A DNA stretch of 32,138 bases, taken from positions 78,677 to 110,814 of the forward strand of contig JAAYAB010000212.1 of NCBI GenBank assembly GCA_012719595.1, given 5' to 3'. Every line of letters begins with the position of its first letter. Position 1 is the stretch's first letter. The position numbers and the translations under genes are program-made. This document shows positions 17,440-24,358 of the stretch, piece after piece. This DNA comes from Bacillota bacterium. Its GTDB lineage: Bacteria; Bacillota; DTU014. The notes beneath the pieces are model-generated. The model searched no databases and had not been told where the DNA came from. It saw nothing but the letters and a program-made list of their open reading frames with translations.

Positions 17440-18810
17440 TCAGCTCGCTTCACTTAGCTCATCAAGTTCACCGCCTGCAAGCATCGACCGCAGGACTTCG
17501 AGAGCCTTCAGCAGCTGCGTGTCCTCTACAACCACATCTTCGAGCACCTCGATTTGAGTCTCGACTGCCTCGTCAGCCCCATCAGGATCTTCAGTTGCCT
17601 CAGGTGTCGTGCTGTCAGGTTCCGCTGACTCTGGCTGGTCCAGCGCGTCTTCCTCGCCTGAATCAAACGGCCCTAGCTCCTCGGACTCCGCGGGTTCTCC
17701 CGGCTCGGGCAACTCGACGATGTAGTCTGGGACTATCCCTTCCCCGTGTATCGAGCGCTCTGCTGCGGTGAGGTACCGGTCGGTCGTGACAGACAGAGCG
17801 CCACCGTTGCCCAAGGGGAACACCCCCTGGACCACGCCCTTGCCAAATGTCTTCGTTCCGACCAGCGGCGCGCGGCCGCTATCCTTGAGCGCGCCTGCCA
17901 GGATCTCTGCAGAGCTCGCACTCCACTGGTTGACCAGCACGACCAGCGGGATGTCATAGGTCGGCACTTCCGTGCTTCTCATGTGGGTGTTCTTCACGCC
18001 GCCTCTGCCCACCCTGTGCACTATGGGTCCCTCACCGACGAACATGCTCGCTACGAGAATCGACTGGTCAAAGAGACCTCCGCCGTTCCACCTCAAATCC
18101 AGCACCAGGCCTTCCGCACCCTGCGATCTCAGGTCCTCGAGAGCGCGGTGGACCTGGTCCGCAGTATCGGCAGAGAAAGTGATGATCCTCAAGTAGCCGA
18201 TGCCCTCTTCCACCATCTCAGACTCCACTACCGGCACGGTGATCACCGCGCGGACGATCTCGACATCTCTCAGCTCCTCACCCTCGCGTTGGATGGTAAG
18301 GACGACTCGAGTGCCTTCGGGGCCCTTCATCAGCGACACAGCTTCCTCGAGAGACATGTTCTCTGTCGACTTGCCGTCGATAGCCATTATAACGTCGCCC
18401 GAAGCCAGTCCTGCTCGCTTCGCCGGCGTATCGGGCATCGGCGCCACCACAGTGGCCCGTCCGTTCAGCAATCCGACATGTATGCCGATTCCGCTGTATG
18501 TGCCCTCGACGTCCTCTGTGTATGCCTTGTACGCCCCTGGATCCAGGTATCGCGTGTACTGGTCGCCCAGGCTCTCCAGCATTCCCTCTATCGTGTCGGT
18601 GACCATGTAAGCCGACAGAAGATCGGTAACCCTGACCGGATCCACGTACTGGAGTCTGACCAGCAGGGCAATCTCCGCAGCGAGGTCGATGCCCGAGTGC
18701 AGCTTCTCGTCGTCGCGGGCCTGTCCGGAGGGGGCAAACAGTATGGCAATCAGGACCAGTATGAGAATGGCAAGTCTCTGCCTGGCTGTAATGCTTCTAG
18801 CCAAATCCAC
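17440..18810 (-). CDS. S41 carboxy-terminal processing protease (CtpA/CtpB family)
   Basis: The 456-residue protein has an N-terminal signal or anchor helix (about residues 11-27). A PDZ domain spans about 100-175 (SGIGIHVGLLNGRATVVAPM ... GDVIMAIDGKS). The S41 core holds the Ser-Lys catalytic pair: SASS at 297-300, and Lys324 and Gln328 in TFGKGVVQG. The 25-residue spacing to Lys324 points to Ser299 as nucleophile. Such proteases cut exported or membrane proteins at their C-termini. In E. coli and B. subtilis they act on wall hydrolases or sporulation regulators, and the adjacent envC, ftsX and minJ-like genes suggest a division-linked substrate. After the protease domain comes an acidic, Pro/Ser/Glu-rich linker (about 368-418), then a short predicted helix. 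GTG 18810 has AGAAGG nine bases upstream. Confidence 0.93.
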   Translation of the reverse strand: MDLARSITARQRLAILILVLIAILFAPSGQARDDEKLHSGIDLAAEIALLVRLQYVDPVRVTDLLSAYMVTDTIEGMLESLGDQYTRYLDPGAYKAYTEDVEGTYSGIGIHVGLLNGRATVVAPMPDTPAKRAGLASGDVIMAIDGKSTENMSLEEAVSLMKGPEGTRVVLTIQREGEELRDVEIVRAVITVPVVESEMVEEGIGYLRIITFSADTADQVHRALEDLRSQGAEGLVLDLRWNGGGLFDQSILVASMFVGEGPIVHRVGRGGVKNTHMRSTEVPTYDIPLVVLVNQWSASSAEILAGALKDSGRAPLVGTKTFGKGVVQGVFPLGNGGALSVTTDRYLTAAERSIHGEGIVPDYIVELPEPGEPAESEELGPFDSGEEDALDQPESAEPDSTTPEATEDPDGADEAVETQIEVLEDVVVEDTQLLKALEVLRSMLAGGELDELSEAS

Positions 18811-18829
18811 TCAACACCCTTCTAGGAAA

Positions 18830-20026
18830 TCACCGGAGCGCGCCCGTCCCCACGGACTCGAGGTATTCCATTGGGTCGAGCTGGAGACCGTCCTTCCGTA
18901 TCTCGAAGTGAAGGCGTGGAGGTGAGTCAGCCGTCACGCCACCCATCTCCGCGATCACCTCGCCTGCAACCACAAAGTCTCCGGCAGCGACCTTGAGGTG
19001 ATAGCAATGCGCATAGATGGTCGAGTACCCGCTTCCGTGGTTCATCACCACCGTGCTGCCATACCCGTTTACCCAGCCCGAATGGACCACCTGTCCGGAC
19101 CTGGCAGCAACGACCTGTGCGCCGGCCTGTGTTTCAATCTCTATGCCAGAATATCCTCTGTCAGACCGGCCTATCATCGAGTGGCCTGCAGTCCCGTTGC
19201 CTGAAACCGGCCACAGAAACGACCTGATCCAGCCTTCCCTGGCCTTTCTCTCCAGCTCGGCCGCTTCCCTCTCCTGCGCCTCTATGATCGCCTGCAGCTC
19301 CGCGCTGCTCTCTTCGAGCTCTCTGAGAGTCCGTTCGTAATCGGATATCTGAGAGCGGGCGTTTGCCAGTGCCGATCTGGTCTCGTCGGTCTTTTTGATC
19401 AACTCATTGAGAGCGGCCTCTCTGTTCTGCCTTGTCCTGTTGAGCTCGCTCCTCTTCGCGTCCAGATCCCTCATCAGCCCCAGGAGTTCGCTCCGCCGCC
19501 GGCCCAATTCAGCCAGCTGGGAGTAGTAGTCTGCGACAACACGGTCGGTAAGCCGCAACAGCTGGTCGAGCGATTTCACCGTGAGCTGAGACTCTACCAG
19601 CGACTCTGAAGCGAGGAACGAGAGGAAATCATCGACTCTGCCGTGTTTCTGCAGATACCGCAGCTGCATCCGGAGTAAGTCGGTCGCCTGTTCAACGGAA
19701 GCGGCCAATGCCCGTGCATCGCTCTCGCTCCGTTTTAGCGAGAGTTCCAGAGAGGCGATCTCGGATTCGAGCGCAGAAGTGGTATTTGCCAGCGACCGCA
19801 ATTCGGCCTTGACCGCTTCTAGTTGCGATTCTCTCTCCGACAAGGCCTTGAGAGCCTCGCTTTCACGCTTCCTCAACCCGAGCAGCGAGTCCTTGATCGA
19901 CAGGACTCGATCAGTGAGTTCAGCCAGCGTGTCCTGCACATCCGAAAGAATCCCAGCGCAGGCCGGAGCGGTCCACGCCAATTGTACCACAACTATGATC
20001 GATACCACAAGCAGCCTGAGCTTCAC
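18830..20026 (-). CDS. EnvC-like murein hydrolase activator, coiled coil plus degenerate M23 domain
   Basis: The 398-residue protein has a signal peptide (residues 1 to about 24), a long heptad-rich coiled coil (about 27-262, interrupted near 125-150) and a C-terminal LytM/M23 fold (about 270-392). The M23 metal site is not intact. The first His of the HxGxD motif is Tyr292 and the Asp is Glu296 (RGYSGIEI), and the HxH motif reads RLH with Arg371. His340 and His373 remain. E. coli EnvC is similarly degenerate, is recruited by FtsEX and activates amidases instead of cutting peptidoglycan itself. Position directly after ftsEX supports the same role. GTG 20026 is the start, with AGAAGGGATGA overlapping the end of ftsX (4-nt gap). 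A retained weak endopeptidase activity cannot be excluded. Confidence 0.88.
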   Translation of the reverse strand: MKLRLLVVSIIVVVQLAWTAPACAGILSDVQDTLAELTDRVLSIKDSLLGLRKRESEALKALSERESQLEAVKAELRSLANTTSALESEIASLELSLKRSESDARALAASVEQATDLLRMQLRYLQKHGRVDDFLSFLASESLVESQLTVKSLDQLLRLTDRVVADYYSQLAELGRRRSELLGLMRDLDAKRSELNRTRQNREAALNELIKKTDETRSALANARSQISDYERTLRELEESSAELQAIIEAQEREAAELERKAREGWIRSFLWPVSGNGTAGHSMIGRSDRGYSGIEIETQAGAQVVAARSGQVVHSGWVNGYGSTVVMNHGSGYSTIYAHCYHLKVAAGDFVVAGEVIAEMGGVTADSPPRLHFEIRKDGLQLDPMEYLESVGTGALR

Positions 20027-20030
20027 GCAA

Positions 20031-20921
20031 TCATCCCTTCTGCATGCCTGTGATCAACCGCCTCAGTGCGATCAATGTGGCAGTCTCGAATGACACGAAC
20101 GAGATGGCTAGCAGCTGGAGGGAGACTGCGTAAACGTCGCCCCAGGAGTCCGCGAACGCCGCGAAGGGCATCATGTTCTGGAAAGAACGAACGACCGGAA
20201 GGTACAAGGCAGCCACGGCTGAGGCGCCGACCGCCCACAGCATCAGGGCAAGGATGGCGCCTTCGATGATGAAAGGCCACATGATGAACCACCTCGTCGC
20301 GCCGACCAGAGAAGCCACCTCTATCTCCGCCGCTCTGTATTCTATAGTGAGGCCGACCACGCTTCCGACGACGAGCGATATGACAACCACCATGAAAACG
20401 GTCCCGGCGAGCGACAGCGTCCTAAGCCCTCTCGCGAAGGAGGCCAGACGCTCTGCAGCGAGCGTTCCGTACACCACCTCGTCGACCGCATCTATCCTTG
20501 CGATCAACGACGCGATCACTCCAGCGCGCTCCGGGTCGTCTATGTCGACAACTATGGCGTCCACCAGGGGATTCTCTGGGAGCGACGCGATGACTCCCTT
20601 GTAGGCGGGAAACTGATGCACCAGGCGCTCGAGCTCCATCTGTTTCGTCCTGACATCGGTGCCTACCACCCCAGAAATGCCCGCGATTCTGCGCGCAGCT
20701 CCGTCCAGATCGACTGGCGAAGCGTCAGGCTTCAGGTACGCGACGACCTGAAATCCCTGCACGAGATCAGCTCCTATGGATTCCGCGTTCCGAATCACTC
20801 CTAGAAACGCGCCGAGGGTGAAGAGCGCGATCAGAATCACCAGCGCGGCAGTGGGGCTGAGATTCCTCCGCACACCTGACCACGCCTGCGCTCCGAAGTA
20901 GCGAAAAGTCGACAGCTTCAC
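20031..20921 (-). CDS. ftsX: Cell division protein FtsX
   Basis: At 296 residues this is a typical FtsX. A short cytoplasmic N-terminus (FRYFGAQAWSGVRRNL) precedes membrane segment 1 (about 25-45). An extracellular loop of about 120 residues includes FQVVAYLKPDAS and the LPENPL element. Three more membrane segments lie near 170-192, 217-240 and 265-285. EYRAAEIEVASLVGATRWFI between segments 2 and 3 is a family motif. FtsX is the membrane half of the FtsEX ABC-type complex, which transmits ATP hydrolysis to an extracellular wall-hydrolase activator, probably the EnvC-like protein encoded next. GTG 20921 overlaps the ftsE stop codon by 4 nt (GTGA). Confidence 0.95.
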   Translation of the reverse strand: MKLSTFRYFGAQAWSGVRRNLSPTAALVILIALFTLGAFLGVIRNAESIGADLVQGFQVVAYLKPDASPVDLDGAARRIAGISGVVGTDVRTKQMELERLVHQFPAYKGVIASLPENPLVDAIVVDIDDPERAGVIASLIARIDAVDEVVYGTLAAERLASFARGLRTLSLAGTVFMVVVISLVVGSVVGLTIEYRAAEIEVASLVGATRWFIMWPFIIEGAILALMLWAVGASAVAALYLPVVRSFQNMMPFAAFADSWGDVYAVSLQLLAISFVSFETATLIALRRLITGMQKG

Positions 20922-21607
20922 TGCAAATCACCCCACAGAGGGCGCCCTCCGGTGTCTATGCGGACCCTCCCGCGCTCGAGATAGACGACTCTGTGATTCC
21001 TGCTTTCGACCAGCGATTCGTTGTGAGTCGCCACCAGCACTGTTGTTCCCTTCCTGTTCAGTCTCTCGAGAATCTTCAGAATGTCCTCGGCGGTCTTCGA
21101 ATCGAGGTTGCCGGTGGGCTCGTCCGCCAGAATGATCTGGGGACCATTGACGATCGCCCGGGCTATGGCGACCCTCTGCTGCTCTCCGCCGGAGAGCTGG
21201 TTTGGATACGCATCTTCGCGGCCCGCAAGCCCGACCATGGCAAGGACCTCTCGGACTCGCTCCTTGATCTCGCACTCGGGACGCTCGATCACTTGCATTG
21301 CAAAAGCGACATTTTCGTAGGCGGTCCTCCTCTCGAGGAGTTTCAGGTCCTGAGGCACCAGGCCCATCTGCCGCCTAAGCCTCGCTATGACACCCGATGT
21401 CGCCCGAGCGATGCTCTTGTCGTTGACGAAGACGCTCCCCGAAGTGGGCCTCACCTGGCCTGACAGCACCCAGAACAGAGTGGACTTCCCCGCTCCGCTC
21501 TTCCCCATTACGAACACAAACTCGCCCCGATTGATCTGCAGGCTTACGTCGTCCAGCGCCCGGGCGCCCTTGCCATACACTTTACTCAGATGAACTGTCC
21601 TGATCAA
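20918..21607 (-). CDS. ftsE: Cell division ATP-binding protein FtsE
   Basis: The 229-residue ATPase shows Walker [10 protein letters not shown], the Q-loop LVPQDLKLL, the signature [14 protein letters not shown], Walker [13 protein letters not shown] and the switch His in ATHNESL. The start [20 protein letters not shown] is typical of FtsE. With FtsX it forms the division-site complex that gates peptidoglycan hydrolysis. The start is TTG 21607 with AGGGGTGG five bases ahead; an adjoining in-frame GTG at 21610 is possible but too close to the ribosome binding site. It follows the YitT-family gene by 31 nt on the same strand, without a visible promoter or terminator. Confidence 0.96.
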   Translation of the reverse strand: MIRTVHLSKVYGKGARALDDVSLQINRGEFVFVMGKSGAGKSTLFWVLSGQVRPTSGSVFVNDKSIARATSGVIARLRRQMGLVPQDLKLLERRTAYENVAFAMQVIERPECEIKERVREVLAMVGLAGREDAYPNQLSGGEQQRVAIARAIVNGPQIILADEPTGNLDSKTAEDILKILERLNRKGTTVLVATHNESLVESRNHRVVYLERGRVRIDTGGRPLWGDLQ

Positions 21608-21638
21608 ACACGACCACCCCTACGGCGTCGACCCTTCG

Positions 21639-22517
21639 TCACTTCTTGAAACCCTCGCCGAGAACCTCGTGCGTATCCGTTATCGTCATGAAAGCATCCG
21701 GGTCAAGCTCACCAACAAGATTCTTGAGTTGCGCGATCTCCCTGCGGGAAACCACGCACAATAGGACCTCGCGCTCCTCCCCGGAGTACTTGCCAATCCC
21801 TTTCAGACCGGTCACGCCTCGCTCCATGCGTGTCAAGACTGCGGACGCGATCGCATCGGCTCTGTTGGAGATAATGATCGCCGTCTTTGCGTAGCTGAAC
21901 CCTTCCTGGATGAGGTCGATTCCTTTGGATGTCACGAAGATCGAAACCAGTGCATACAGTGCGAGCTCAGCGCTGAAAACCACTCCGGCCAGGCTTACCA
22001 CGACAAAGTCGATCAAGAGCAGTGACTTGCCGACCGAGAAGTGCGTCAGCCGGTTCAGCAGCCTGGCAGCCAAATCGGTCCCTCCTGTGCTCCCGCCGTG
22101 GCGAAACGCAAGACCGAGTCCAAGGCCGGCAAGAGCTCCGCCGTACACAGACGAGAGCACGAGATCCTGCGTAATCGTGGGGATCATCGGCTTGAGGGCC
22201 TCGACCGCGACCGAAACGAGCACTGAACCGTATACAGTCCGTATGCCGAAACCGGGTCCGATCACAAAGAGTGCAGTCACGAACAGCGGGACGTTCACCG
22301 CCAGCATGGTCCAGCCTACCGGGAAGCCAAAGACATGGTAGACTATCGTTGCGAGTCCGCTCACGCCGCCTGCAGCGATCCTGCCCGGAATCAGGAACGC
22401 GTCCAGTGCAACTGCAGTGATGACCGCGCCTGCGGTGATCGCCAGGTAGTCGGTCAACGTCCTGAGCCACTTGCCCGTGGCTGCACGTCTCAGCTTCTCC
22501 GCAGCTTCGGACCTCAA
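21639..22517 (-). CDS. YitT-family membrane protein (DUF161 plus DUF2179)
   Basis: The 292-residue protein has about six membrane segments. GRIAAGGVSGLATIVYHVFG and FRHGGSTGGTDLAARLLNR are the repeated family motifs. A soluble C-terminal DUF2179 domain (about 210-290) carries SNRADAIASAVLTRMERGVT and a final DPDAFMTITDTHEVLGEGF. The function of this widespread Bacillota family is not established. B. subtilis YvjA, a member, lies near ftsEX, as here. TTG 22517 is the start with AAGGAG about ten bases upstream; that site overlaps the end of the tagA-like gene (7-nt gap). Confidence 0.9.
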   Translation of the reverse strand: MRSEAAEKLRRAATGKWLRTLTDYLAITAGAVITAVALDAFLIPGRIAAGGVSGLATIVYHVFGFPVGWTMLAVNVPLFVTALFVIGPGFGIRTVYGSVLVSVAVEALKPMIPTITQDLVLSSVYGGALAGLGLGLAFRHGGSTGGTDLAARLLNRLTHFSVGKSLLLIDFVVVSLAGVVFSAELALYALVSIFVTSKGIDLIQEGFSYAKTAIIISNRADAIASAVLTRMERGVTGLKGIGKYSGEEREVLLCVVSRREIAQLKNLVGELDPDAFMTITDTHEVLGEGFKK

Positions 22518-22524
22518 AGAACGA

Positions 22525-23262
22525 TCACTCCTTGACCAGCTTCAACCGGGTGAGCAGGACAAGTGCCGCGAACCTGGGCAAGGCCATCATCCGGCGGAAT
22601 CTCCTGGGCTCACTGATGAGCCTGAACATCCATTCGAGACCGAGCCTGCGCAAGAGAGAAGGTGCGCGGCGCTTCGCTCCTGAAAGGACGTCAAAGCTTC
22701 CTCCGACTGCGATCATTGCTCCTTTTCCGATCAGGCCTACGTTCCTGGCCATGAACAGCTCCTGTCTCGGGCTGCCCATCCCCACGAATATGATATGTGG
22801 TCTAGTGCGAAGTATCGAGTCTACGACCTTCTGCTCCTCCTCAGGAGAGAAAAACCCGTGATGAAACCCTGCCACCTCTGCATTCATGGTTGAGCGTATG
22901 CGTTCGGCTGCAGCGGCCACGATCTCTTTAGTCGATCCAAGCAGGAAGACCCTAAGCCCATGCCTGGGAGCCTCGCGCAGCAGATCTGTCATGAGATCTA
23001 TACCGCTCACTCGGGCGGGAAGCGGCCTTCCAAGCACTCTCGAGGCCCACACCAGCCCGACGCCATCGCCCACAGCAAGGTCTGCGCCGTTCAGCGCACG
23101 CCTCAGCCGTTCGTTGGATCTTGCTGCCATCACGATCTCGACGTTCGGAGTGACCACGTAGGACGCACGGTCAGCCAGAGCCATGCCTATCACTCTGGCC
23201 ACCGCCTTGTCGGCGTCTACAGCGTCAACACGAGTGCCGAAGATCTCCACACAATCACCCAC
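22525..23262 (-). CDS. WecG/TagA/CpsF-family glycosyltransferase
   Basis: About 245 residues from GTG 23262. The family markers are TPNVEIVMAARSNERLRRAL, GDGVGLVWASR, FLLGSTKEIVAAAAERI, FHHGFFSPEEE and IIFVGMGSPRQELFMARN. TagA of B. subtilis adds ManNAc to the undecaprenyl-PP-GlcNAc lipid at the inner membrane face. The same family builds linkage units of teichoic acids and of pyruvylated secondary wall polymers. The following csaB-type neighbour (encoded upstream) favours the latter, by inference. The frame is open to 23373, but the upstream 37 codons overlap csaB and lack homology. GTG 23262 overlaps the csaB stop by 8 nt; GTG 23250 is an alternative. Ribosome binding sites are weak for both, consistent with coupling to csaB. 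Confidence 0.92.
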   Translation of the reverse strand: MGDCVEIFGTRVDAVDADKAVARVIGMALADRASYVVTPNVEIVMAARSNERLRRALNGADLAVGDGVGLVWASRVLGRPLPARVSGIDLMTDLLREAPRHGLRVFLLGSTKEIVAAAAERIRSTMNAEVAGFHHGFFSPEEEQKVVDSILRTRPHIIFVGMGSPRQELFMARNVGLIGKGAMIAVGGSFDVLSGAKRRAPSLLRRLGLEWMFRLISEPRRFRRMMALPRFAALVLLTRLKLVKE

Positions 23263-24358
23263 TGACTGTGCTCTTGCGTCTGCACACGGGACGTTCGCGC
23301 GCGAGCAGCTCGAGGAGCCCCTGCATCCCCGCTCTTGCCCTGTCCGCGAACCTCTCAGCAGCCTCTCTGACATCGGCTGCCGTCTCAGGATAACGCGCCA
23401 GCGTTCTGTCTAGGGAGCGGCAGGCCCAGGCAGCGACCTCCTCAGGTGAGTGTGCGGACGGGTCTATCCACGGAAGACCGGTCTCCTCCGCGAAGTACTG
23501 GATCTTCGGATCCACAGCCAGCGCTATTCCCGGTATCCCCGCTCTCACCGCCAGAATCAACCCATGCAGCCTTGCGCTTACGACTACAGAGAAGCCCTTC
23601 ACAAGCTGGTCGGCCAGCGAGGGCTCTACAACTCTGGGGCGCAACGGGCCATCAGATGAGTCGGACGCAACATCTGCAGGCTGAAACGCCAGCACCTCGA
23701 TGTTTCTTTGACCCTGCACGGCCTCACTCATGCGAGATGCAAGCGAAGAGATCCATCTCCGATCCGAGTGCTTGTCCCTGTATGACGGAACCACCAGAGC
23801 TACTGGACCGCGCGCTGCAGCTTCTGCCTCAGCGCGCTCGCCCCTCACCGCCGTCGACAGGAACGCAAGGTCAGCTCCTATCCTCACCCGGGAGGTCGGG
23901 ACCCCAATCTCCTCGAGAAGGTCCGCCGAACCGCAGTCACGCAACACAATCAGATCGGCTCTCGACAGCACCACTCGCGTCAGAGCCTTCACGACCCAGG
24001 TGCGGATGGGCCCGAGTCCCTGCCCTACGACCGCCACCCTGCGCCTCAGTGCAAGTCCGGCGGCAAGTATCGCCAGATAATAGAGAGCGCTCCTGACAGA
24101 AGTCCGGTCCTGGATCAGCGTACCTCCTCCGCTGACCAGCACTTCAGACCTCAACAGCGCCCTAATCACTCCTACAGGGCCGAAGCTGTAGACCGACTGA
24201 GCACCGAGACGCCGTGCAGTCCGCTGAGGATCCGATGACAGCACCGTCAGCTCTTCGCAATTTCCGGCGTCGCGAAGCCATCGGACCAGGCTGTCCAGCA
24301 CTACCTCGTCTCCGACGTTTCCGAACCCATAGTACCCGGACACGACGACTCGGCTCAT
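23255..24358 (-). CDS. csaB: Polysaccharide pyruvyl transferase CsaB
   Basis: The 367-residue protein begins VVVSGYYGFGNVGDEVVLDS and contains SGGGTLIQDRTSVRSALYYL and VSARLHGLILAVRAGIPGIA, the diagnostic motifs of the CsaB branch of the pyruvyl transferase family. In Bacillus anthracis and Paenibacillus, CsaB adds ketal pyruvate to the secondary cell-wall polymer that SLH domains of S-layer proteins bind. An S-layer or SLH-anchored surface is therefore likely, though no SLH gene is in the window. ATG 24358 has GGAGGT six bases upstream and overlaps the DUF5693 stop codon by 4 nt (ATGA). Together with the DUF5693 and tagA-like genes it forms a tightly packed surface-polymer set. Confidence 0.93.
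   Translation of the reverse strand: MSRVVVSGYYGFGNVGDEVVLDSLVRWLRDAGNCEELTVLSSDPQRTARRLGAQSVYSFGPVGVIRALLRSEVLVSGGGTLIQDRTSVRSALYYLAILAAGLALRRRVAVVGQGLGPIRTWVVKALTRVVLSRADLIVLRDCGSADLLEEIGVPTSRVRIGADLAFLSTAVRGERAEAEAAARGPVALVVPSYRDKHSDRRWISSLASRMSEAVQGQRNIEVLAFQPADVASDSSDGPLRPRVVEPSLADQLVKGFSVVVSARLHGLILAVRAGIPGIALAVDPKIQYFAEETGLPWIDPSAHSPEEVAAWACRSLDRTLARYPETAADVREAAERFADRARAGMQGLLELLARERPVCRRKSTVSG

Noticed and set aside
16273-17457. Plus-strand 394-codon open frame
   Set aside because: It is a mirror of the MinJ-like gene; its translation is rich in Arg, His and Gln with no membrane or domain pattern, while the minus frame has clear transmembrane and PDZ features.
17746-18825. Plus-strand 359-codon open frame
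   Set aside because: Shadow of the S41 protease gene, which has intact catalytic motifs on the minus strand.
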